A stretch of 53,294 nucleotides of DNA, from NCBI GenBank assembly GCA_947630695.1, contig CANRIM010000014.1:1-53294 (forward strand), read 5' to 3'. The notes beneath the pieces were generated by a model, which saw only the letters and a program-made list of their open reading frames with translations, ran no database searches and had not been told where the DNA came from. Made by a program: the position numbers and the translations under genes. Positions 33,299-41,005 of this stretch are shown here, piece by piece. Source of the stretch: an uncultured Lachnospiraceae bacterium. Its GTDB lineage: Bacteria; Bacillota; Clostridia; Lachnospirales; Lachnospiraceae. Each line of letters begins with the position of its first letter. The stretch's first letter is position 1.

Positions 33299-35107
33299 TT
33301 ATTTTTTCCAGATTCCAAGCACCAGTACGGTCATATCGTCCTGTGGATTGTACCCGCAGTTTCTCAAAGCGCCTGCCAGAATATTATTGGCGATTTCCAT
33401 GGGATTGGGCGAATCCTGCGCTTTGATCAGGTTTTCCAGCGCATCCGTGCTGTATCCCAGATCTGTCAGGCCGTCGCTTACCATGATAATAAAATCGCCA
33501 TCCGTTACGGTCATATCCGTGGTTTCATATTCCGGACTTTGCAGCACACCGGCCGGGATAGAGGAAGCCGTGATCCGTTCCACCGTGTGCTCCCGTTTCA
33601 GAAATGACGCGGCGGCCCCCAGCTTGATGAAGTCGCATTTTCCGTCATACAGGTCGATGGAGCAGATATCGACGGTGGAGCAGGCGGGTTCGCCGTCCGT
33701 CAGCACCATGGTGGAATTGATCATTTTCACCGCCGTTTCCTTGCTGAAACCCGCTTCGATAAACCGCTCCATCAGATCGATCACCGTCTCGCTTTCATGG
33801 CTGGCCGAAACGCCGCTGCCCATGCCGTCGGAAAGGCAGATGAAGGCTTGTCCTTCATCTGTTTCCAGAAACATATAGTTATCCCCCGATACCGACTGTC
33901 CCGGCTTGATCACCCGGGCGGACTTGCAGATCACCGCATACTGCGGCTCTTCGATAAAAAGCACGCTGGCGGGCGTATCGGTGCAGATGGTTTTTGCATA
34001 CTGCGCCGGCGTCATTCTCACCCCCAGCAGGCGGCTTAATGCCTTTGCGATCTCTTTGGTCTGCACGTAGCGAACGCCATGGACAGCCATGTTCAGGAAA
34101 ACCTCATATCTGCCCTTTTTGGAATAAAGGACTGAAACCTTTTCCAGCCGCACATGCATTTCCCGCAATGCTTTTCGCAGCTTGTCCTCAAAAGCGGCGT
34201 CTACGTGATCGCTTTCATATACCTCCTCCGCCACCACCGTCATCATATTGGCCATTTCATCCAGCTGATTGGCCACCGCCTCTCTGTGTTCGATCAGGCG
34301 GTTGTACCAGAACAGGTGGATTCTGGCCTGATCAAAGACGTCGGTCATGGCGTTTAAAAAGCCGTACAGTTTGATGCACTGGGAACGCAGGCGCCCCTTT
34401 ACCATGGAGGTGGTCAGAGAATTGCCCTGTTCCATGTAGCCAAACAGCGTTTCGCAGGTGGCCGCCGTGTCCAGATAATTCTTTTTCCAGCATTCCTCCG
34501 CCTTACTGCAGCGGATGCAGAAATCATGGTAGAGATTGCCGCTCATTCGCTCCAGATCATCCTTGCTGAACCGGCTTTTCTGATACGGCAGCTCCGAAAA
34601 ACATTTGGAAAGCCGGGAAAACACCTCTGCGGATTCGCACAGCCTGGCCTTTCCGGCATCCTGCGGCATATTGGCCGGGTCTCCAAAGGATTTTAACTCC
34701 ATCTGAAACGGCAGAAAGGTAAAAATCACGGACAGGGCAGATACCAGTACGCCTTCCGCCAGAGAAAGCACAAAAATGCCCCGGCTGCAAAGTCCGGCAA
34801 TAAAAACGGATGCCCCGGCAAGCAGACAGGTGCACCATTTTACTTTGATTTTATATTTTGATTCCAAAATCCAGTTGGCAATCAGCAAAAACAGCATAAC
34901 AATTCCGTATCGCAGCAGCTGTGCATCGGAGGTGCCGGCAAGCAGTCCCAACAGCGCCGGCGGCAGCAGGGAAAACCGATACGGCGTTTCCATCATGGCC
35001 GCCGCCAGATAGGCCACGGAAAAAGGGTGCAGTCCAAAAAACGGTATGTATCCGCATACGGCGGCAAGCAGATGGATCAGCAATGCTCTGATGCGCGTCC
35101 AGTTCAT
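33299..35107 (-). CDS. spoIIE: Stage II sporulation phosphatase SpoIIE, short form
   Basis: The ATG at 35107 is 8 nt after AAGGAG, giving about 602 residues. Several membrane helices occupy roughly residues 5-150, a cysteine-bearing central region follows, and the C-terminal PP2C-type phosphatase has FICLSDGMGSGVSA, LGAAASFL and IMVSDGLTDLG. It dephosphorylates SpoIIAA to release sigma-F in the forespore. B. subtilis SpoIIE has about 830 residues and ten helices, so this version has a reduced membrane and linker part. A Spo0A-type promoter lies upstream. Confidence 0.93.
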   Translation of the reverse strand: MNWTRIRALLIHLLAAVCGYIPFFGLHPFSVAYLAAAMMETPYRFSLLPPALLGLLAGTSDAQLLRYGIVMLFLLIANWILESKYKIKVKWCTCLLAGASVFIAGLCSRGIFVLSLAEGVLVSALSVIFTFLPFQMELKSFGDPANMPQDAGKARLCESAEVFSRLSKCFSELPYQKSRFSKDDLERMSGNLYHDFCIRCSKAEECWKKNYLDTAATCETLFGYMEQGNSLTTSMVKGRLRSQCIKLYGFLNAMTDVFDQARIHLFWYNRLIEHREAVANQLDEMANMMTVVAEEVYESDHVDAAFEDKLRKALREMHVRLEKVSVLYSKKGRYEVFLNMAVHGVRYVQTKEIAKALSRLLGVRMTPAQYAKTICTDTPASVLFIEEPQYAVICKSARVIKPGQSVSGDNYMFLETDEGQAFICLSDGMGSGVSASHESETVIDLMERFIEAGFSKETAVKMINSTMVLTDGEPACSTVDICSIDLYDGKCDFIKLGAAASFLKREHTVERITASSIPAGVLQSPEYETTDMTVTDGDFIIMVSDGLTDLGYSTDALENLIKAQDSPNPMEIANNILAGALRNCGYNPQDDMTVLVLGIWKK

Positions 35108-35138
35108 ATACAACACTCCTTATTTGGTAACTACTGGC

Positions 35139-35172
35139 AGTATAGCAAGGCGTGTATGGGAAATTTGTCAAA
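35139..35172 (-). promoter_or_regulatory. Spo0A-type spoIIE promoter with 21-bp spacer
   Basis: Near-consensus hexamers TTGACA (35166-35171) and TATACT (35139-35144) are separated by 21 bp, far from the usual 17 but exactly the unusual geometry known for the Spo0A-activated sigma-A promoter of B. subtilis spoIIE. A 0A-box-like TTTGTCAAA (35164-35172) overlaps the -35. Confidence 0.75.
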
Positions 35173-35219
35173 GCAGATACGAATGGAAAAAATATTTCCT
35201 TATGCGGATTTAGCCATAC

Positions 35220-35247
35220 AAAAAGGACGGATCCTTTAGATCCGTCC
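35220..35247 (-). terminator. Terminator after divIC
   Basis: GGACGGATC-TAAA-GATCCGTCC stem followed by TTTTTGT on the minus strand, 15 bp past the divIC stop. Confidence 0.9.
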
Positions 35248-35261
35248 CTGAAGTTTTCCTA

Positions 35262-35564
35262 TTATTTTTGATTGAACCGGAATACAATCTCGTTTTTATC
35301 GGCGTAATTAAACTTTTCTCTTAAGATCTCCCGCTTGTACTCGTCCGTATTGACGTAAGCTCTGTACTCCTCAATTTCCTGCGCCCTGGCATCTTCCGCC
35401 GCCAGCTCCGCCTCAAGGGCTTCGGCCCGGGCTGCGTAGGCGATATTTTTCTGACGAAGTTCCAGTCCTTTAAACAAAACAACGAAAAAGAGAGCCGCTA
35501 TTACGATCAGTACCGGCATAAAACGAACGAATTTAAGGCCGTTTTTTCTTTTTGCTGACGCCAA
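35262..35564 (-). CDS. divIC: DivIC/FtsB-like septum formation protein
   Basis: A 100-residue bitopic protein: a basic N-terminus, one membrane helix (FMPVLIVIAALFFVVLF, about 15-31), an Ala/Glu-rich coiled coil (about 38-70) and the conserved end (YREILREKFNYADKNEIVF-like). It forms a divisome complex with DivIB and FtsL. It overlaps yabQ by 32 bp and sits in the conserved yabP-yabQ-divIC order. Confidence 0.9.
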   Translation of the reverse strand: MASAKRKNGLKFVRFMPVLIVIAALFFVVLFKGLELRQKNIAYAARAEALEAELAAEDARAQEIEEYRAYVNTDEYKREILREKFNYADKNEIVFRFNQK

Positions 35565-36000
35565 ATAACCCTCTCCTTTCCTTATTCCTTTCTACTCTAC
35601 TATCATTTTGTTCTTTTTTCAAGCTTTTTTCATCGACATTTTTGTGAATTTTTTTCAATTTTCGAAAAGGCTTTTCTATTTGCGTCACCAGCAGTCTCAA
35701 ATATCTGGCTGCCGGCTGCACCAGGCGGTCTCCCAGCGCCCCGTGGTACAGCAGCATTCCCAGAAAAACGCCCGCAATGGCAAACCAGCGGATGACGCCG
35801 TAATTATATTTGAACAGAAGCCGGAAGACAAGGCAGGTATGAAACATCCAATACAGAAAATCTTCCGTCCCTACCGCGGCTTTTCCATGGGGAAAAACCC
35901 GTCTTACAATACGAATCAGATCATAAGCCCCATGCAGTATCATACCGAGACACAGCGATTCCAGTACAAACCGCGCTTCCCATACAATCTCCGGACTCAT
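35533..36000 (-). CDS. yabQ: Spore cortex protein YabQ
   Basis: A 155-residue membrane protein with three to four hydrophobic segments in its first 115 residues (FVLESLCLGMILHGAYDLI, FLYWMFHTCLVFRLLF, WFAIAGVFLGMLLYHG) and a basic C-terminal tail. YabQ localises to the forespore outer membrane and is needed for cortex formation in Bacillus. It follows yabP by one base. Confidence 0.88.
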   Translation of the reverse strand: MSPEIVWEARFVLESLCLGMILHGAYDLIRIVRRVFPHGKAAVGTEDFLYWMFHTCLVFRLLFKYNYGVIRWFAIAGVFLGMLLYHGALGDRLVQPAARYLRLLVTQIEKPFRKLKKIHKNVDEKSLKKEQNDSRVERNKERRGLFGVSKKKKRP

Positions 36001-36001
36001 G

Positions 36002-36271
36002 CTACTTCAGCAGCCTGCTTAAGGCATTTTTCCCCTTTCCTTTCATCTGATTGCTGTATTTCAGACAAACGGGATCTCCGGAAAGCGCGATCTCATGCTG
36101 TTCCACGGAAAAATATCTGACCTGAAAATCCTTTCCTGTAATGGACAAAGTCCCCATATTGGTCTTTAAAAGGATCTGATCGCTCTCAAATGAAATGACG
36201 TCCTCCACACCGGTAATCAGCCCGTTGTTTTTATCTTCCCAGAGCAGCTTATGTCTGTTTCCCGTTTCCAT
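36002..36271 (-). CDS. yabP: Sporulation protein YabP
   Basis: About 89 residues from METGNRHKL, chosen because GGGAGG lies 8 nt upstream. The YabP/YqfC domain is seen in ITGVEDVISFESDQILLKTNMGTLSITGKDF. YabP works with YabQ in spore cortex assembly under sigma-E. A strong sigma-E-like promoter is at 36384-36413 and the whole of repeat copy B lies in the leader. Confidence 0.9.
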   Translation of the reverse strand: METGNRHKLLWEDKNNGLITGVEDVISFESDQILLKTNMGTLSITGKDFQVRYFSVEQHEIALSGDPVCLKYSNQMKGKGKNALSRLLK

Positions 36272-36285
36272 GCCGATGCCTCCCA

Positions 36286-36373
36286 TATAATGTAGCGGCA
36301 CGCGCGCCCAAAAAGCGCACCTGCCAAGTCGTCGGAAGGCATTCCACTTATGCTTCGCATAAGCCTTCCTCCT
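36286..36373 (-). repeat. Dispersed structured repeat, copy B
   Basis: An 88-bp copy of the element at 12404-12492. Here the minus strand reads AGGAGGAAGGCTTATG and opens an uninterrupted small frame MRSISGMPSDDLAGAL... that enters the yabP leader. The inverted repeats GGAAGGC/GCCTTCC and TTATGC/GCATAA are kept. It starts within a few bases of the expected transcript start of the sigma-E promoter, so it would form almost the entire 5' leader of yabP. Confidence 0.8.
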
Positions 36374-36383
36374 CGTATAATGC

Positions 36384-36413
36384 AGTTTATGAGAGGGCCG
36401 TCAGGTTTATGAC
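36384..36413 (-). promoter_or_regulatory. Sigma-E-type promoter of yabP-yabQ
   Basis: GTCATAAA (36406-36413), a 14-bp gap and CATAAACT (36384-36391) match the sigma-E consensus (GTCATATT, CATACA-T) well. It overlaps the rqcP stop codon. yabP is a sigma-E gene in Bacillus, which agrees. Confidence 0.7.
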
Positions 36414-36652
36414 TGACAGATTTCGTACATGGATTCCGCTTCTTCCTTCCGGACGGTTTCCTTTAGAGACAGCACCCGGACCCGCATGGTTTTATTGCCG
36501 AAGCCCAGTTCGATCACATCGCCCTCCTTCAGTTGACAGGAAGCCTTGGCAGGCCGCCCGTTCACCAGCACCCGGCCCGCGTCGCAGGCTTCGTTTGCCA
36601 CCGTCCGGCGTTTGATCAGCCTGGAAACCTTTAAAAATTTATCCAGCCGCAT
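36407..36652 (-). CDS. rqcP: S4-domain protein RqcP (YabO)
   Basis: An 81-residue protein that is almost entirely an S4 RNA-binding domain (MRLDKFLKVSRLIKRRTVANEACDAGRVLVNG). RqcP works with RqcH to add alanine tails to stalled nascent chains on 50S subunits. It is upstream of yabP as in Bacillus (yabO). Confidence 0.9.
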   Translation of the reverse strand: MRLDKFLKVSRLIKRRTVANEACDAGRVLVNGRPAKASCQLKEGDVIELGFGNKTMRVRVLSLKETVRKEEAESMYEICQS

Positions 36653-36675
36653 GATTTTTTCCTCGCTTTTCTCGT

Positions 36676-36717
36676 AAATAAAAGGGCATGCGCGCTGCCT
36701 GATGCGGCGCGCATACC
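36676..36717 (-). terminator. Terminator between pgm and rqcP
   Basis: GGTATGCGCGC pairs with GCGCGCATGCC across an 11-nt loop, followed by CTTTTATTT on the minus strand. It would end the cotS-pgm transcript after the folded element. Confidence 0.75.
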
Positions 36718-36743
36718 GTATGGGTTTTTATAACATGATTCGG

Positions 36744-36917
36744 GCGTCAAAAGTGATTACGGATTGTTACGCTGCATCGCAGCTCTCACAATCCTACCCA
36801 ACATTCGGAATCCATGGGGCCCTAAGCCCCACTTCTTCCTCATGTTGGGGTGCGTCATAAAGCTTTTCACCCACCGGTATGTAAACATACCGTGGGTTCG
36901 AGCTTTTGACGCTGTAA
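36744..36917 (-). ncRNA. Folded ~170-nt element after pgm, unknown
   Basis: It begins at the pgm stop and is bounded by GCGTCAAAAG (minus, 36903-36912) and its inverse CTTTTGACGC (36744-36753). Internal stems include CCCAC-GGTATGT/ACATACC-GTGGG, CCAACAT/ATGTTGG and GTGGGGC/GCCCCA. It also holds a 28-codon frame (MRKKWGLGPHGFRMLGR..., 36757-36843) with no ribosome site. It may be a structured RNA 3' element, a MITE-like repeat or a small peptide gene. I cannot name it. Confidence 0.5.
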
Positions 36918-38648
36918 TCATAACATTGCGTCGATCATTTCCTTCAGGACCTGTCCCATCTTCTGCCCCTCTTCCTCTGCATGGGCAAAGGATTTTCCGC
37001 GGATGCCGTAGTAGAGTTTGAGCTTCGGCTCCGTACCGCTGGGTCTGACGCAGACCCAGGCCGCCTCGTCCAGTTCATAATAGAGCACGTTGGAAACCGG
37101 AAGTCCCGTAGGCGTTACCTTTCCGGTATGTACGTCCAGGATTTTGTCCAGCTTGTAATCTCTCACCACATTTACTTTCAGGCCGCCGATGGCTGCCGGC
37201 GGGTTTTTCCGCAGCGTTTCCATGATGGCGCCGATTTTTTCAATGCCTTCCTTGCCGCTTAATGTAATGGAGCAGACGTCGTCCTTATAATAGCCGTAGC
37301 GCTCATACATGTCCACAAAGGCACTCCAGAGATTTTCTCCCTTTGCCTTGTAATACGCCGCCGCTTCACAAAGCGCCATGGCGGCTACCACCGCGTCCTT
37401 GTCTCTGGCGTAGGTGCCGATCAGGCTGCCGTAGCTTTCCTCAAAGCCAAAGAGATAGCTGCCTTTTCCGGTGGTCTCAAAATTTAAAATCTGCTGTCCG
37501 ATATATTTGAAGCCGGTCAGTACCTCGATGAGTTTTACCCCGTAATGGGCGGCGATGGCGTCTGCCATATTGGTGGTAACAATGGTCTTGATCAGCGCCC
37601 CGTCCGCCGGAAGCTTTCCTGCCGCCTGCATCTGGGAAATTTCATACTCCGCCAGCAGACAGCCGGACATATTGCCGGTCAGCGGCATATATTTGCCGGT
37701 CTTGAAATCCTTTACATGTACGCCGATGCGGTCTGCATCGGGATCCGTGGCCAGTACGATATCCGCGTCCACTTCCTTGGCCAGCTTCAGTCCCAGTTCG
37801 AAGGCTTCCGCCGCTTCCGGATTGGGATAGGATACCGTGGGGAAGTTTCCGTCGGGCAGTTCCTGCTCCTTCACCACGTAAACATTCGTAAAGCCGATCT
37901 CTTTTAAGATTCTCCGGACGGGCAGATTGCCGGTGCCGTGCAGCGGGGTATAGACGATCTTCAGATCGCTGCCCATTTTCCGGACAATCTCCGGATTTTT
38001 CAGCTGCTGCTTCACTACGGCAATATAGCGGTCGTCTACGTCCGCGCCGATGATGGTCAGAAGGCCTTTCTGAATGGCCTCCTCCTTATCCATGGTCTTT
38101 ACGGTTTTATAATCCGTGACCTTCAGCACTTCTTCCGTAATGCCGGTGTCATGGGGCGGCGTGATCTGAGCGCCGTCTTCCCAGTAAACCTTATAGCCGT
38201 TATATTCTGCCGGGTTGTGGCTGGCCGTAATATTGATGCCTGCGATACAGCCCAGATCTCTGACTGCGAAGGACAGCTCCGGCGTGGGCCGAAGGGATTC
38301 AAACAGATAGGCCCTGATGCCGTTGGCGCAAAGACAGCAGGCCGCCTCCAGCGCAAATGCATCCGACATATGACGGGAATCAAAGGCAATGGCCACGCCT
38401 TTTGCGCCCGCGTCCTGCAGGTTGATGTAATTGGCCAGGCCCTGGGTGGTCTTGCGGATCACATACTTGTTCATACGGTTGCTGCCTGCCCCGATGACGC
38501 CCCGCAAGCCTGCCGTGCCGAATTCCAGATCCTTGTAAAAGCGGTCCATGATTTCCTTTTCATCCGTCACAGCACGCAGTTCCGCTTTGGTTGCTTCATC
38601 AAAGCAGTCCTCGTTCAGCCAGTAAAGATAGTTCTCTTTGTAGTTCAT
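36918..38648 (-). CDS. pgcA: Phosphoglucomutase/phosphomannomutase
   Basis: About 576 residues starting at MNYKENYLYWLNE after GGGGAAGGA. The phosphoserine loop is ITASHNPAEYNGYK, the metal loop DPDADRIGVHV, the sugar loop FEESYG and the phosphate-binding RPSGTEPKLK. It interconverts glucose 1- and 6-phosphate for cell-wall and storage polysaccharide synthesis. It follows the CotS-like gene by 40 bp. Confidence 0.95.
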   Translation of the reverse strand: MNYKENYLYWLNEDCFDEATKAELRAVTDEKEIMDRFYKDLEFGTAGLRGVIGAGSNRMNKYVIRKTTQGLANYINLQDAGAKGVAIAFDSRHMSDAFALEAACCLCANGIRAYLFESLRPTPELSFAVRDLGCIAGINITASHNPAEYNGYKVYWEDGAQITPPHDTGITEEVLKVTDYKTVKTMDKEEAIQKGLLTIIGADVDDRYIAVVKQQLKNPEIVRKMGSDLKIVYTPLHGTGNLPVRRILKEIGFTNVYVVKEQELPDGNFPTVSYPNPEAAEAFELGLKLAKEVDADIVLATDPDADRIGVHVKDFKTGKYMPLTGNMSGCLLAEYEISQMQAAGKLPADGALIKTIVTTNMADAIAAHYGVKLIEVLTGFKYIGQQILNFETTGKGSYLFGFEESYGSLIGTYARDKDAVVAAMALCEAAAYYKAKGENLWSAFVDMYERYGYYKDDVCSITLSGKEGIEKIGAIMETLRKNPPAAIGGLKVNVVRDYKLDKILDVHTGKVTPTGLPVSNVLYYELDEAAWVCVRPSGTEPKLKLYYGIRGKSFAHAEEEGQKMGQVLKEMIDAML

Positions 38649-38688
38649 TTTCCTTCCCCTTCTTTGTGTATAATATTTCATCTGTATA

Positions 38689-39678
38689 TTACAGAATTTT
38701 TTCCAGAAATTCCTGTCGTTTTTTCTCCTGTTCCAGCAGCCGTTCCAGTTTCTGTTCCAGCCGCTCCGAAATCCAGAGTTTATTGGAATTATAATAATGA
38801 TCCGTCAGCTTCCAGAATTTCTCCGGATACAGCAGCCGGATTTTCAGATAGCTTTGCTCCGGCCCGCTGATGGAACGCTCCGCGTCATAGGCCTCCAGCA
38901 GCTTTTCTCCCACCAGCAGGTCCCAGTCCCGTTTTTCCAGAATTTTCCGCATAATGTGCGCCAGATCTTCGATCTGTATGCCGCACTGAAAATGTTCCGG
39001 ATGGATGATAAACGCCCGTTTGTCTTCCATCAGCACTTCGTGATGGGAAAAATCGCCGTGCTGAAAGCAACCCTTTGCTTCGCTTTGTTCCCGCAGCGTT
39101 TCCAGCGCTGGATCATGCAGCTCTCCTTCCGCCCGGCGCCCCTGTTCCAGAAACGCCTCGTATACCTTTAAAAACAGAAATTCAAACCGGCTTTTTTTAT
39201 TGCGGTTCCGTATGAAGCGGCCGGTTTTCGCGATTTCATTGTTGTGCTTGATCATGGTCAGCCCCGGGGTTCCGGCCGAAAGGCAGAGGGTCTCATTTTC
39301 CCATTCTGTCCGGGGCATCCGAAAAGCTTTGTGAAATCTCGCCAGCGCCCCCGCCGCCTCCAGTAGTTCCGGCAGACTGCCGGGATCGCATTCCCGGCAC
39401 TCCTTCCAGTCTTTCAGAATAAAACGGTTGCCGAAAACGTCTTCGGAAACAAATCCGCCTTCCCGCTTTGGCATGGGCAGATCCACAAAAAGGTCGCCGC
39501 TTTGTTTTCTTTTTAACTGCAGTTTATATAATAAAGAGGCTTTCTCCTCACTGCCGCTGAAAGGATACAGCAGTTTTCTGCCCTTATCCGTGCGACAGAT
39601 ATAGGAAGCTCTCCCGTGAAATACTTCCCTGACTTCTACATCATATTGCTCTAAAACTGCCAGACTGCGCTCGTTCAA
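38689..39678 (-). CDS. CotS-family spore coat kinase-like protein
   Basis: A 329-residue protein with a TTG start 7 nt after GGAG. It has the aminoglycoside-phosphotransferase-like fold of CotS/YutH/YsxE proteins: LARFHKAFRMP, a degenerate catalytic loop CFQHGDFSHHEVLM in place of HGDxxxxN, and IEDLAHIMRKIL. Such proteins are in the spore coat. A sporulation-type promoter (39706-39736) lies just upstream. Confidence 0.85.
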   Translation of the reverse strand: MNERSLAVLEQYDVEVREVFHGRASYICRTDKGRKLLYPFSGSEEKASLLYKLQLKRKQSGDLFVDLPMPKREGGFVSEDVFGNRFILKDWKECRECDPGSLPELLEAAGALARFHKAFRMPRTEWENETLCLSAGTPGLTMIKHNNEIAKTGRFIRNRNKKSRFEFLFLKVYEAFLEQGRRAEGELHDPALETLREQSEAKGCFQHGDFSHHEVLMEDKRAFIIHPEHFQCGIQIEDLAHIMRKILEKRDWDLLVGEKLLEAYDAERSISGPEQSYLKIRLLYPEKFWKLTDHYYNSNKLWISERLEQKLERLLEQEKKRQEFLEKIL

Positions 39679-39705
39679 TGTCTTTCTCCTTTTACCGTTC
39701 TTTTT

Positions 39706-39736
39706 ATCATATGTAAAAGGAGTGGCAAAGTATGTC
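39706..39736 (-). promoter_or_regulatory. Possible mother-cell sporulation promoter of the CotS-like gene
   Basis: GACATACT (39729-39736), 15 bp, CATATGAT (39706-39713): a fair match to sigma-E, and the -10 also fits sigma-K CATA-3-TA. Located 20 bp before the ribosome site. Confidence 0.4.
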
Positions 39737-39777
39737 TGTTTTGCGGTTTTAATTCCGCAGGCCCCTGCCGGGCCCTC

Positions 39778-41001
39778 TCATGCTTTGTCCGGCCTGCGCC
39801 CGCTTAAAATCGCCCCCAGACGGTCCTTTTGATTCAGACTTGGATCCTGCAGCACCGCGTCCATCAGAAATGCCAGCGTATCCCCGACTTCCCTGCCGGA
39901 AGCCATACCCATAGACAGAAGATCCCGTCCTTTCAGCGCCAGCGTCTTGTAGGACACGCAGTCTCCGTCCGCGATGATTTCTTTGCAGAGTGCCTCTGCC
40001 TGATCCAGTTTTCCCAAAGCATCTTTGTCTGCAAGGGCTTCGGCTTTCACCCGCATATTCGCAAAAATCCGGTTGGTCAGCGCTTCGCCGTATAAAAACA
40101 GGATTTTTCTTATCTGCGCCTTTTCCCGGGGAATGGGGTCATCCCTGTGGCGCACCATCACCGATACGGTCCGGATGGTTTCATTATCCAGCTTCAGCGT
40201 TTTCAAAACCGCAGCTGCCGTCTCTTCCGTTTCTGCCGCAAATAACGCGGCAAGCCGCGCCTGTTTTTCCGGCGCTGCCGCGGCGAGGGAACGAAGCAGA
40301 TACGGACGGACTTCCCCAAGCTGCGGGTAAAAAATCTCTGTTACCCCCATCCGGTGCAGATCTGCCAGCAATTCGGGACGTTTGCCCGTCAGCAGCTTGA
40401 TCAGCTCCGCCGTGATCCGTTCCATGCTGATCATGCGCAGACTCCCGCAAATGGCCTCTGCCGCCTGACGGGTCCCCGGTTCTATTTCAAATTCCAGCTG
40501 GGACGCGAAACGAAACGCCCGCAGAATCCGCAGGGCGTCTTCCTCGAAACGGCAGGCGGGGTTTCCCACGCAGCGGATGATCTTTTTTTCCAGATCCGCT
40601 TTGCCCAAAAAACAGTCCACCAGTCCGGTACGGTCGCTGTAAGCCATGGCGTTAATGGTAAAATCCCTGCGTCCCAGATCTTCTTCCAGACGGCCGGTAA
40701 AACGCACCTCCTTCGGATGCCGGTGATCTTCATAGTCGCCGTCGATCCGGTAGGTGGTTACCTCACAGGCCATGCCCTGCAGCAGCACCGTGACGGTGCC
40801 ATGGGCAATGCCCGTGTCCACAGTCTTCCGGAATATCTGCTTTACCTGCGCCGGCAGGGCATTTGTCGTAATATCCCAGTCGCCGGGCACACGGCCAAGC
40901 AGGCTGTCCCGCACGCAGCCGCCTACGGCAAAGGCTTCAAACCCTGCCTGATTCAGCTGTCCGATGATGGCTGCTACCTGCTTTGGCATCGTGATTTTCA
41001 T
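39778..41001 (-). CDS. cca: CCA-adding tRNA nucleotidyltransferase
   Basis: About 407 residues from MKITMPKQVAAII, 4 bp after the proS stop. The class II nucleotidyltransferase motif AVGGCVRDSLLGRVPGDWDI contains the catalytic DxD, followed by RRDFTINAMAY and a head-neck helix region RILRAFRFASQLEFEI. It repairs or adds the 3' CCA of tRNAs. Confidence 0.94.
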   Translation of the reverse strand: MKITMPKQVAAIIGQLNQAGFEAFAVGGCVRDSLLGRVPGDWDITTNALPAQVKQIFRKTVDTGIAHGTVTVLLQGMACEVTTYRIDGDYEDHRHPKEVRFTGRLEEDLGRRDFTINAMAYSDRTGLVDCFLGKADLEKKIIRCVGNPACRFEEDALRILRAFRFASQLEFEIEPGTRQAAEAICGSLRMISMERITAELIKLLTGKRPELLADLHRMGVTEIFYPQLGEVRPYLLRSLAAAAPEKQARLAALFAAETEETAAAVLKTLKLDNETIRTVSVMVRHRDDPIPREKAQIRKILFLYGEALTNRIFANMRVKAEALADKDALGKLDQAEALCKEIIADGDCVSYKTLALKGRDLLSMGMASGREVGDTLAFLMDAVLQDPSLNQKDRLGAILSGRRPDKA

Positions 41002-41005
41002 AAGA

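Noticed and set aside
36764-37021. Plus-strand 85-codon frame opposite the pgm end
   Set aside because: It runs through the folded element and then antisense into pgm, has no ribosome site and no family features.
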